Assembly: GCA_011390235.1 (NCBI GenBank) | Contig: JAABSS010000483.1 | Location: forward strand, 1 to 5,428 | Length of the DNA stretch: 5,428 bases | Source of the DNA: Desulfotignum sp. | Lineage (GTDB): Bacteria; Desulfobacterota; Desulfobacteria; Desulfobacterales; Desulfobacteraceae | Direction: 5' to 3' | Part shown: positions 1 through 5,428 of the stretch, one piece after another | Layout: every line of letters begins with the position of its first letter | How positions within the stretch are numbered: position 1 is the stretch's first letter | The notes under the pieces: model-generated | Told to the model about the DNA's origin: nothing | Database searches by the model: none | The model's input: the letters and a program-made list of their open reading frames with translations, nothing else | Translations under genes and position numbers: made by a program

Positions 1-1316
1 AACACCCAGGGTTTGGACCGATTGTTCAGGTAAAAGGCGGAGTTGTTGATATCCAGATCCGGGTCGGGCATATCTGCTTTCAGGGTGGGCAGGATCACCT
101 TGTGGTGCAGGGCCAGGGCCGCTTTGATGATGCCGGCGGCACCGGCGGCCGCCTTGGTGTGGCCGATCATGGATTTTACCGACCCGATGGCAATGGTATT
201 TTTTGTTTTTTGTGCACCAAAACAGGATGTCAAAGCGTCAAATTCCACCTTGTCTCCCACCCGGGTGCCGGTGCCGTGGGCTTCGATCATGCCTACACTG
301 GCCGGGTCGATACCGGCCTGGTGATAGGCATCCTGCAATGCCCTGCGTTGGCCCTTTGCATCCGGGGCATAAATGGCAGAGGTTTTTCCATCACTGGCTG
401 TGCCCACCCCCTTGATGACGGCATAGATCCGGTCTTTGTTTTTCTGTGCATCTGCAAGCCGTTTGAGTACCAGCATGCCGATGCCTTCTCCCAGAACAGT
501 GCCGTCCGCATCTTTGGAAAAGGGCCGAGCATCACTGGTATGAGAAAGCACACCGGTTCTGGCAAAACACATGTGCATGAAAATATCGTTCAGACAGTCC
601 ACCCCGCCTGTGATGGACATGTCGCATTTGTGTGCAGCCAGTTCCATTACCGCTGTATGCAGGGCCGCAAGGGAGCTGGCGCAGGCAGCATCGCTGACAC
701 TGTTGGTGCCGGACAGATTGAACCGGTTGGCGATCCTGCCGGCAACCACATTGCCCAGCAGGCCGGGAAAAGAGTTTTCCTGCCACTGGGCATAAGATGA
801 CTGGATGAAGTCCAGAACCTGTTTTTTTTGTTCAGAAGGAATGCCGGCCGCATCCAGGGCGTTTTTCCAGATGGGATGGCCAAGCCTCGCCCCCAAAGGA
901 ATCACCAGCTCCTGGGTGCCGGTCACCCCTAAAATAACATTGACCCTGCCCCGGGTAAGAAAAGGATGGTCTTTTGCATACCCGGCATCTTCCAGCGCCA
1001 TTTTTGCCACTTCAAGGCCCAGCAGCTGGGCCGTGTCAGTGGCGGTGATATTGTTGGGGGGGATGCCGAAGGCAGCCGGGTCAAAACTGATTTTCGGAAT
1101 AAACCCGCCCCGGCGGCAATAAGTGTGGTCCGGCCGGGAGGGATCTGGATCAAAATAATCTGTGATCTGCCAGTGGGTGTCATCCGGGATATCTTTTATG
1201 GCATCTGTGCCATTGAACAGCAGGTGCCAGAAATCTTTGAGATGAAAGGATCCGGGGAAAATACATCCCATGCCGATGATAGCGATGTCAGTGGTCTGGG
1301 GGGTGTCCTGTCTCAT
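1..1316 (-). CDS. PfaA/HglE-like iterative type I polyketide/PUFA synthase, N-terminal ketosynthase domain (partial, 3' end outside window)
   Basis: This is the first 438 codons of a larger protein that runs off the left edge. All that is visible is a beta-ketoacyl synthase, which condenses malonyl units onto the growing chain. It opens at residue 11 with IAIIGMGCIFPG, typical of type I KS domains. The catalytic triad is intact: Cys212 in SDAACASSLAAL, His347 in EAHGTGTRVGD and His386 in IGHTKAAAG. DAACASS instead of the modular-PKS DTACSSS, together with YCRRGGFIP near residue 67, IYAPDAKGQ near 315 and ALALHHKVILPT near 400, matches KS domains of PUFA synthases (PfaA) and heterocyst-glycolipid synthases. 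The closing GFGGTNxH motif lies beyond the edge, as would any acyltransferase, ACP or ketoreductase domains. The ATG at 1316 fits the usual KS start, although its ribosome site (AAAGA, 7 nt upstream) is weak. It follows pfaD by 93 nt on the same strand, so co-transcription is likely. The KS type is confident; the final product is not. Confidence 0.9.
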   Translation of the reverse strand, partial: MRQDTPQTTDIAIIGMGCIFPGSFHLKDFWHLLFNGTDAIKDIPDDTHWQITDYFDPDPSRPDHTYCRRGGFIPKISFDPAAFGIPPNNITATDTAQLLGLEVAKMALEDAGYAKDHPFLTRGRVNVILGVTGTQELVIPLGARLGHPIWKNALDAAGIPSEQKKQVLDFIQSSYAQWQENSFPGLLGNVVAGRIANRFNLSGTNSVSDAACASSLAALHTAVMELAAHKCDMSITGGVDCLNDIFMHMCFARTGVLSHTSDARPFSKDADGTVLGEGIGMLVLKRLADAQKNKDRIYAVIKGVGTASDGKTSAIYAPDAKGQRRALQDAYHQAGIDPASVGMIEAHGTGTRVGDKVEFDALTSCFGAQKTKNTIAIGSVKSMIGHTKAAAGAAGIIKAALALHHKVILPTLKADMPDPDLDINNSAFYLNNRSKPWV

Positions 1317-1356
1317 GAATTAATCTTTATATAATAATAGGGTTTGCCACTGAATA

Positions 1357-1375
1357 TACAGGTCTGGATCCTGTA
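1357..1375. promoter_or_regulatory. Short dyad in the pfaD-ketosynthase gap
   Basis: TACAGG (1357-1362) and CCTGTA (1370-1375) form a perfect 6-bp inverted repeat around a 7-nt spacer, about 40 nt before the ketosynthase start. The 93-nt gap is otherwise unremarkable, with an AT-rich stretch (1329-1340) just before the start codon. It could be an operator or a weak mRNA hairpin, but a 6-bp dyad can also arise by chance. No clear -35/-10 pair accompanies it, so I favour read-through from pfaD. Confidence 0.2.
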
Positions 1376-1409
1376 AATCACCTGCTGGCAAGGGTTTTTG
1401 ACAAAACTT

Positions 1410-3023
1410 TTACATACCCGGACCCTGGGCTTTTGCATGGGAGCCGGGGCCTGCCAGGGCCAGGATCTCCTTTTTTTCCATGGGCACCACTGATGCCGCG
1501 CCCATGGGCAAAGCAATGCCCTGGGTCTTCAAAAATCCGGCCCGGGTGATGACACAGGCCCCGAACAAAAGATTGAGTGCCAGCTCTGCGGTTTTGCGGT
1601 TTTCAGGGCCGGCAAGAAAGCTGTTTTGGGCCCACATGTTGAATGCCCCCATGGCCGGACCGCACCAGATCTGGTAATCCATTTTGCGCCCGGGGTTTCC
1701 CTGGATGGCCCACCGGGAGCTTTGCCCCAGATAGGAGCGGAATACCAGGGCCATCTTGTGTTTTGGATCGGATCGGGCTTTGTCGATCTGGGCGTGCATG
1801 TTCCTGGCAGCAAAAAAATCTCTGGTGGTCTGCCATGCTGTCTCAAAATCTGTCTGCAGAAATTTGGTTTCTATTTCCTGTCTGGCCGGTTCAGGGATGT
1901 CGGCAAAACTGTCATATGTCCGGTACAGCTGATACAGTTTTTCCGCCCGCAAGGCAAACAGGGTGCCGCGTTTCAACACCTGTACCCGGGCGCCTATTTC
2001 AAACATGTCTGCAGCCGGTGCCATGGCCACATCAGCCTGTTCCGCCTTGCAGAGCAGTTCTTTGACCTCCTGGCTGATGCCTGCTTCCACACAGGACTGG
2101 TTGATGGAGCCGGTCAGAATATAGGCCGCTCCCATGCCGAATGCGGCTGCTGCCGACTCCGGGGTGGCAATGCCGCCGGCCAGTCCCACACACAGGGGCA
2201 ATGGGTATTGAAACTGGGCCATGAACTGATCTTTCAGTGCGATCATGGTGGGCAAAAGTGCCAGGGCCGGCCGGTTGTCCGTGTGTCCGCCTGAGTCGGC
2301 TTCTGCTGTCAGGTCCTGGGCCATGGGAATATACCGGGACAGATCAGCTTCCTTTCGGGTGATCAGGTTTTTCTCCAAAAGCTGGTTCACAATTTTTGCG
2401 GGGGGCGGTGAAAAAAACTGCCGGGCGATCTCGATCCTGGATACCTTGGCAATGACCTGGTTGGGAGCAACAATCCTGCCGTCAGGAATCTGGTGAATGC
2501 CCTTGATCCGGTAATAAACCAGCGCAGGGGTCATGCGCATGAATGCGGCCGCACTGACCAGGCGGATACCATGGTCCAGGTATAACTGCACGGTTGCCAT
2601 TTCATGCTCTGCATCGGTCAGAGAATGAATCAGGTTGAACCCGAAAGGCTTGTCTTTGAGACAAGATGTCAGATGCACTGCTGCCTGCCGGATTTTGTCC
2701 AGAGACAGTCCGCCGGCCCCGAAAAATCCCACCATGCCGTTGTCTGCCATGGTTTCCACCATCTGAACCGAGGAAATGCCATTGGCCATGGCCCCGGCCA
2801 CATAGGGGCAGGCAAGTCTGTGGCGGTGCATAAAGGTCTTGTCTCCCAGGGCGTTCAGCAAAACTGGCGGTGCATATGCGGCAAATGGCACATCTTCAGC
2901 TGTTTTTTGAGATCCTTCAGGGTAATGGTGGGTAAAAGACAGACGGTTGCTTATGTCTGTTTTGACAAACACGGGTTTGGTTATCTGAAAAAGGGCGGAT
3001 CTGGCGGCTTCAAGGGTGTTCAT
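1410..3023 (-). CDS. pfaD: PfaD-family enoyl reductase of PUFA/polyketide synthase (FMN-dependent, 2-nitropropane dioxygenase-like)
   Basis: A complete 537-residue protein, close to the usual PfaD size (about 540). PfaD proteins are cytosolic FMN TIM-barrel enzymes that act in trans as the enoyl reductase of PUFA synthases. Visible family signatures include VAGAMANGISSVQMVE (75-90), FFGAGGLS (100-107), FGFNLIHS (127-134), VIAKVSRIE (190-198) and EADSGGHTDNRP (241-252), whose His247 sits where nitropropane-dioxygenase-like enzymes carry their active-site His. LAGGIATPESAAAAFGMGA (281-299) is the likely FMN-phosphate loop. MAPAADMFEIG (334-344), LKRGTLFALRA (350-360), KMALVFRSYLGQSSRW (423-438) and MDYQIWCGPAMGAFN (448-462) are typical of the PfaD C-terminal half. 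I chose the ATG at 3023. An in-frame ATG at 3116 would add 31 residues that resemble nothing in the family, but the 3023 start has only a weak, distant GGA (11 nt), so the start is not certain. It lies upstream of the ketosynthase gene it should serve. Confidence 0.95.
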   Translation of the reverse strand: MNTLEAARSALFQITKPVFVKTDISNRLSFTHHYPEGSQKTAEDVPFAAYAPPVLLNALGDKTFMHRHRLACPYVAGAMANGISSVQMVETMADNGMVGFFGAGGLSLDKIRQAAVHLTSCLKDKPFGFNLIHSLTDAEHEMATVQLYLDHGIRLVSAAAFMRMTPALVYYRIKGIHQIPDGRIVAPNQVIAKVSRIEIARQFFSPPPAKIVNQLLEKNLITRKEADLSRYIPMAQDLTAEADSGGHTDNRPALALLPTMIALKDQFMAQFQYPLPLCVGLAGGIATPESAAAAFGMGAAYILTGSINQSCVEAGISQEVKELLCKAEQADVAMAPAADMFEIGARVQVLKRGTLFALRAEKLYQLYRTYDSFADIPEPARQEIETKFLQTDFETAWQTTRDFFAARNMHAQIDKARSDPKHKMALVFRSYLGQSSRWAIQGNPGRKMDYQIWCGPAMGAFNMWAQNSFLAGPENRKTAELALNLLFGACVITRAGFLKTQGIALPMGAASVVPMEKKEILALAGPGSHAKAQGPGM

Positions 3024-3038
3024 GGAATTATTTTTCCG

Positions 3039-3086
3039 TGTAATAAGGTTATTGACAGGCGTATCTATTACCACAAAAGGATTGTG
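3039..3086. promoter_or_regulatory. Cluster of small dyads in the pfaD leader
   Basis: Three inverted repeats lie within 50 nt just upstream of the pfaD start. GTAATA/TATTAC spans 3039-3070. AATAA-GG-TTATT is at 3042-3053. CACAA-N5-TTGTG is at 3072-3086. Clustered dyads in front of the first gene of a biosynthetic operon suggest a regulator site or a leader structure. No sigma-70 promoter of convincing quality is visible; the best -35-like hexamer, TTGATA on the minus strand, lacks a good -10 partner. Chance occurrence cannot be excluded, because each arm is only 5-6 bp. Confidence 0.2.
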
Positions 3087-3150
3087 ACTATCAAGTGTTT
3101 GTGCGGGGCATCGCATGCAACCACATACTGTTCAGCTGCATGATACCCCG

Positions 3151-3222
3151 CCCCCTGCGGGTGCCGTGTGCCCGGCCCGAAATTGGCATCTGACGGTCCT
3201 GTCACACGGCACCCGCAGGGGG
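3151..3222. repeat. Perfect 20-bp inverted repeat with 32-nt spacer
   Basis: Bases 3151-3170 (starting CCCCCTGCGGG, ending GTGTG) are the exact reverse complement of 3203-3222, separated by 32 nt (3171-3202). The arms are about 80% GC, so the RNA hairpin would be very stable on either strand. It sits between the end of xerD (3293) and the start of pfaD (3023). Neither side carries the U-run of an intrinsic terminator: the minus-strand transcript continues CGGGGTATC after the stem. It may still insulate the two transcription units, stabilise a 3' end, bind a protein or be a dispersed palindromic element. The structure is certain; the function is unknown. Confidence 0.9.
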
Positions 3223-3292
3223 GATCTGTCAATATAGGTGATTCTGGGTCTACAGGCGATTATCCTGGTGTTTGGGCGACCTGTTCCAAAAG

Positions 3293-4180
3293 CTAGCGTC
3301 TTGGATGGTATTTTTCATGCATGCGCAGCAGGTAATCCCTGGAGATATGGGTATAGATCTGGGTGGTGGAAATATCTGCATGGCCCAGCATGGTCTGGAC
3401 CGAGCGCAGGTCTGCACCCCCTTCCAGCAGGTGGGTGGCAAAAGAGTGGCGCAGGGTATGGGGGGTGATATTCCGGGAAAGGCCGGCGTTTGCCGCATAT
3501 TTTTTGATGATTTTCCAGAAACCCTGCCTGGTCATGGGATTTGTTCCCCTGGCAACAAAAAGATACTGGCTGGTAAGCTTTTTGAGCACCAGGGGCCGGG
3601 CCTGGTCCTTCCACTGCCCTGCAAGCTTTCCGGCCTGTGATCCGATGGGCACCATACGCTCTCTGGCGCCTTTGCCCATCACCCGCACCAGATTTGCATC
3701 CAGGTTGATGTCGGATAGTTTGAGATGGATGAGTTCAGACACCCGCAGGCCGGCCCCGTACATGATCTCCAGCATGGCGGCATTGCGCAGTTCTTTAGGA
3801 CGGGTGGTATCGATCACACCGAGCAGGGCTTCCACTTCCGGTATGGACATGATTTGGGGAAGGGACTGGCCGGTTTTGGGGATATCCACATCCGTGACCG
3901 GATTGGTCCGGGCATGGCCCTGGCTTACCAGAAATCTGTACAGCCCCCTGATGGTGATCAGATGCCGGGCCCGGGATTTGGGGGCCAGGCCCTTGCGGGT
4001 CAGATGGACCAGCCATGCCAGAATGACGGTGGTATCTGCCCGGGTCAAACAGGAAATCTTGTTTTTTCCCAGAAAATTTGCAAACTGGGACAGATCATCA
4101 GCATAGGAGGTAATGCTGTTGGCTGACAATCCCTTTTCCACGATGAGAAAATCAAGGTATTCCTGAATAAACTGATCCAT
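3293..4180 (-). CDS. xerD: Site-specific tyrosine recombinase XerD
   Basis: A complete 295-residue protein, close to the 298 of E. coli XerD. With XerC it resolves chromosome dimers at the dif site during cell division. The N-terminal SAM-like DNA-binding domain occupies about residues 1-85 (FIQEYLDFLIVEKGLSANSI...SYADDL). The C-terminal catalytic domain holds all the expected residues: Arg146 (GAGLRVSEL), Lys170 (VMGKGARERMVP), His241 and Arg244 (PHTLRHSFATHLL), His267 (LGHADIS) and nucleophile Tyr276 (TTQIYTHIS). MTRQGFWKIIKKYA (216-229) and the ending YHPRR match XerD rather than XerC or phage integrases. The ATG at 4180 is backed by AAGGA with a 6-nt spacer. It stands alone between unrelated genes, with no excisionase, att-like duplication or tRNA nearby, so a housekeeping role is much more likely than a mobile-element role. 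It ends 269 nt before pfaD. Confidence 0.95.
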   Translation of the reverse strand: MDQFIQEYLDFLIVEKGLSANSITSYADDLSQFANFLGKNKISCLTRADTTVILAWLVHLTRKGLAPKSRARHLITIRGLYRFLVSQGHARTNPVTDVDIPKTGQSLPQIMSIPEVEALLGVIDTTRPKELRNAAMLEIMYGAGLRVSELIHLKLSDINLDANLVRVMGKGARERMVPIGSQAGKLAGQWKDQARPLVLKKLTSQYLFVARGTNPMTRQGFWKIIKKYAANAGLSRNITPHTLRHSFATHLLEGGADLRSVQTMLGHADISTTQIYTHISRDYLLRMHEKYHPRR

Positions 4181-4186
4181 GCAAGA

Positions 4187-4191
4187 TCCTT
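4187..4191 (-). promoter_or_regulatory. Shine-Dalgarno site of xerD
   Basis: On the minus strand AAGGA precedes the xerD ATG by 6 nt (context ATAAGGATCTTGC-ATG). It fixes the start at 4180 and is the only strong ribosome-binding site in the window. Confidence 0.8.
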
Positions 4192-4203
4192 ATTTTTTAG
4201 TAC

Positions 4204-4220
4204 CCAACTTTCAAAATTGG
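4204..4220. promoter_or_regulatory. Imperfect dyad upstream of the xerD ribosome site
   Basis: CCAACTTTCAAAATTGG is a near-palindrome: seven of eight arm positions pair around a central C. It lies 12 nt upstream of the xerD Shine-Dalgarno. It could be an operator for xerD. It is unlikely to be a terminator for the upstream gene, because no T-run follows on the minus strand and the centre is a single base. Confidence 0.25.
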
Positions 4221-4236
4221 CTGACCCCGTTCATCA

Positions 4237-4292
4237 CTAACCGCTAAAAGCTAACCGCTAAAAGCTAACACCTAACACCTACCCGCTCCCAC
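4237..4292. repeat. Heptanucleotide tandem repeat array (8 units)
   Basis: Eight consecutive 7-bp units are in register on the plus strand: CTAACCG, CTAAAAG, CTAACCG, CTAAAAG, CTAACAC, CTAACAC, CTACCCG, CTCCCAC. The first four form a perfect 14-bp tandem duplication, the next two a perfect 7-bp one, and the last two are decayed copies. The minus strand reads as TTAG-containing heptamers. It fills most of the intergenic gap between the FGE-fold gene and xerD. Such arrays are prone to slippage, so copy number may vary between strains. The 7-bp period has no coding meaning here. Confidence 0.85.
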
Positions 4293-4324
4293 ACTTTGCT
4301 GGGCCTGCCAGGGCAGAGGGGGTA

Positions 4325-5428
4325 TTATAAAAACAGTTCGGAAATGCAGCGGAATCCAATGGTGTTGGCGGTAAATCCGTTCTTGTATAACCCCCTGGAA
4401 CTGATGGTTATGCCGGGACCACTGTTCCAGGCCCCGCCCTTTGCAACACACATGGGCCTGGTGTCCGGGGCTGCAGCCGGCGGCATTTCCTCATCAGAGG
4501 TCCATTCCATGACATTTCCCAGCATGTCTGCAATGGTAAAGGCATTGGCATGCATTTCATAGGCATCCACCTGGCAGGTGTCTGCCAGGCCGCTGTCTTC
4601 AATGTTAACGGCCTGTAAGGCAAAGTCGTTTCCCCAGGGGTATCTGCAGCCCAGATCGGTCCGTGCAGCCGCTTCCCACTCAGCCTGGGTGGGAAGCCTG
4701 CGGCCGATCCATGATGCATATGCAAACGCATCTTCCACACTGACCTGCACCACAGGGTGGTTGCGTTTTTTGTGCAAAGAAGATCCGGGTCCGTGGGGCT
4801 GGTACCAGCAGGCCCCATTTACCTGCCTGGAACCCCCGCTCTTGTGCCATGATGCCTGGTTGCCATCGCGTTTGTACCGGGAAAAAAATACCGTGCCAGA
4901 ACCGGTTTTTTCCGCAGTGGTCCGGTACCCGGTTTTATCGATGAAAATTTCAAACAGGGCATTGGTGACCGGATACCGGCCGATATAGACCTCAGGCATG
5001 TCAAACTGCTGCAGTTTCAGACCGGAGGGTTCGCTTTTTTTTGTGCCCACGGTATAGATGCCGCCGGGAACCTTGACATAGGCATTGAATTTTTTTTCCC
5101 TTTCCCCCAGGGTGTCATCAAATTCTTCAGCCAGGGCCTGTTTCTGCCTGAAATCTTCCAGGGCCTGGATTTCTTCATCAGTGAGTTCATCAACTTCTTC
5201 CAAATCTTCATCATCTTCCAGCAAGATTTCTTCGGTATCTTCATCCAGTTCCTCTTCTTCGACCAGTTCCTCATTCTCATCCAGTTCAGCGGGTTGCGCA
5301 TCATCTTCTGTTTGGTCAGGATCCGCGATTGTTTCATCAGTGAGTTCATCAACTTCATCAACTTCATCAAGTTCTTCATCATCTTCCAGCACGATTTCAT
5401 CAGTGTCTTCATCCGGTTCCTCTTCTTC
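4325..5428 (-). CDS. FGE-sulfatase (SUMF1/EgtB/PvdO-type) domain protein with acidic repeat N-terminal region (partial, 5' end outside window)
   Basis: The last 367 codons are visible. The frame is open to the right edge, so the true start lies outside and the GTG at 5392 is internal. Residues below count from the edge. Residues 1-92 are extremely acidic, with repeated blocks of the type EEEExDEDTxEIxLEDDE and VDELTDE, probably an unstructured or metal-binding tail. Residues 94-119 are a linker. From VPGGIYTVG (120) to the end is an FGE-sulfatase fold, shown by GRYPVTNALFEIFI, VQVSVEDAFAYASWIGRRLPTQAEWEAAAR (written as 227-256), YPWGN (263-267), DMLGNVMEW (301-309), KGGAW (330-334) and IGFRC (357-361). 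True formylglycine-generating enzymes have two catalytic cysteines soon after KGGS (human Cys336 and Cys341). Here those positions are Ser and Thr, so sulfatase activation is unlikely. Family members without the pair do other chemistry or act as binding modules. No signal peptide or membrane segment is visible in this part. Its role is unknown. Confidence 0.88.
   Translation of the reverse strand, partial: EEEEPDEDTDEIVLEDDEELDEVDEVDELTDETIADPDQTEDDAQPAELDENEELVEEEELDEDTEEILLEDDEDLEEVDELTDEEIQALEDFRQKQALAEEFDDTLGEREKKFNAYVKVPGGIYTVGTKKSEPSGLKLQQFDMPEVYIGRYPVTNALFEIFIDKTGYRTTAEKTGSGTVFFSRYKRDGNQASWHKSGGSRQVNGACWYQPHGPGSSLHKKRNHPVVQVSVEDAFAYASWIGRRLPTQAEWEAAARTDLGCRYPWGNDFALQAVNIEDSGLADTCQVDAYEMHANAFTIADMLGNVMEWTSDEEMPPAAAPDTRPMCVAKGGAWNSGPGITISSRGLYKNGFTANTIGFRCISELFL
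5174..5428 (-). repeat. Internal 168-bp-period duplication encoding the acidic blocks
   Basis: The stretch at 5333-5428 (encoding residues 1-32 from the edge) is repeated at 5174-5260 (residues 57-85). At a fixed offset of 168 bp, 5211-5260 and 5379-5428 agree at 45 of 50 bases by my count. The right copy has one extra VDE codon triplet (9 bp). The plus strand here is almost pure C/T with TTC/ATC triplets, reflecting GAA/GAT codons. The right copy reaches the window edge, so further copies may lie beyond. Confidence 0.8.

Noticed and set aside
102..800. A 232-codon open frame on the plus strand
   Set aside because: It is antisense to the ketosynthase domain, whose minus-strand reading contains every catalytic motif. 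Its translation resembles no family and comes from GC-rich codon bias.
1626..2294. A 222-codon plus-strand open frame
   Set aside because: It mirrors the conserved middle of pfaD, including the opposite strand of the SGGHTDNR region, and has no recognisable domain.
3151..3222. The 20-bp inverted repeat as an intrinsic terminator
   Set aside because: No T-run follows the stem on either strand and the loop is 32 nt, so the standard terminator form is absent.
3363..4106. A 247-codon plus-strand open frame
   Set aside because: It lies fully opposite xerD, whose catalytic residues are all intact on the minus strand.
3293..4180. The tyrosine recombinase as the integrase of a mobile element or integron
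   Set aside because: Length, the MTRQxFW motif and the C-terminal HPRR are those of housekeeping XerD. No att duplication, tRNA, gene cassette or phage gene is present.
4305..4316. CTGCC-AG-GGCAG palindrome after the FGE-fold gene as a terminator stem
   Set aside because: A 2-nt loop cannot form a stable hairpin of this kind, and no T-run follows on the minus strand.
5390..5392. GTG as the start of the FGE-fold gene
   Set aside because: The frame stays open to the edge and the residues before it (EEEEPDEDTDEI) match the second copy of the acidic repeat, so they are coding.
5017..5412. A Lys/Met-rich minus-strand frame of 131 codons
   Set aside because: It is the shifted reading of GAA/GAT codon repeats in the acidic region. 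The in-frame reading continues into a well-conserved FGE domain.

Overview
The window carries four protein-coding genes, all on the minus strand, so it is transcribed from the right edge towards the left. Two are cut by the window edges. Base composition is moderately GC-rich, and the four genes share similar codon habits (many GCC, CTG, CCG and CCGG-type junctions). The combination of a PfaD/ketosynthase lipid synthase locus, a housekeeping XerD and an FGE-fold protein with a long acidic extension would suit a sulfate-reducing deltaproteobacterium (Desulfobacterota, Desulfobacteraceae-like). That placement is an inference from protein style, not a demonstrated assignment.

Layout, in the order of transcription. 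(1) 5428-4325: C-terminal part of a protein with a very acidic Asp/Glu-rich N-terminal region, built from an internal 168-bp-period duplication. It is followed by an FGE-sulfatase (SUMF1/EgtB/PvdO-type) domain in which both catalytic cysteines of true formylglycine-generating enzymes are replaced. (2) 4324-4181: a gap holding an eight-unit heptanucleotide tandem array, an imperfect dyad and a good Shine-Dalgarno site. (3) 4180-3293: complete xerD tyrosine recombinase with all catalytic residues. (4) 3292-3024: a gap dominated by a perfect 20-bp inverted repeat around a 32-nt loop, then small dyads in the pfaD leader. (5) 3023-1410: complete pfaD-family FMN enoyl reductase. (6) 1409-1317: a short AT-rich gap. 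(7) 1316-1: the N-terminal ketosynthase domain of a PfaA/HglE-like iterative type I synthase, continuing out of the window.

The last two genes form one functional unit. PfaD supplies the trans-acting enoyl reductase for an iterative PKS-like synthase that makes polyunsaturated or other secondary fatty acids without oxygen-dependent desaturases. A pfaD gene placed before the ketosynthase gene resembles the pfa1-pfa2 order of myxobacteria more than the pfaA-B-C-D order of marine gammaproteobacteria. The xerD gene is the chromosome-dimer-resolution type and gives no evidence of a mobile element. The FGE-fold gene shows no obvious functional link to the others.

I found no tRNA, rRNA, CRISPR array, insertion sequence or convincing intrinsic terminator. 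No gene on the plus strand is supported. The long plus-strand open frames are mirrors of the minus-strand genes.
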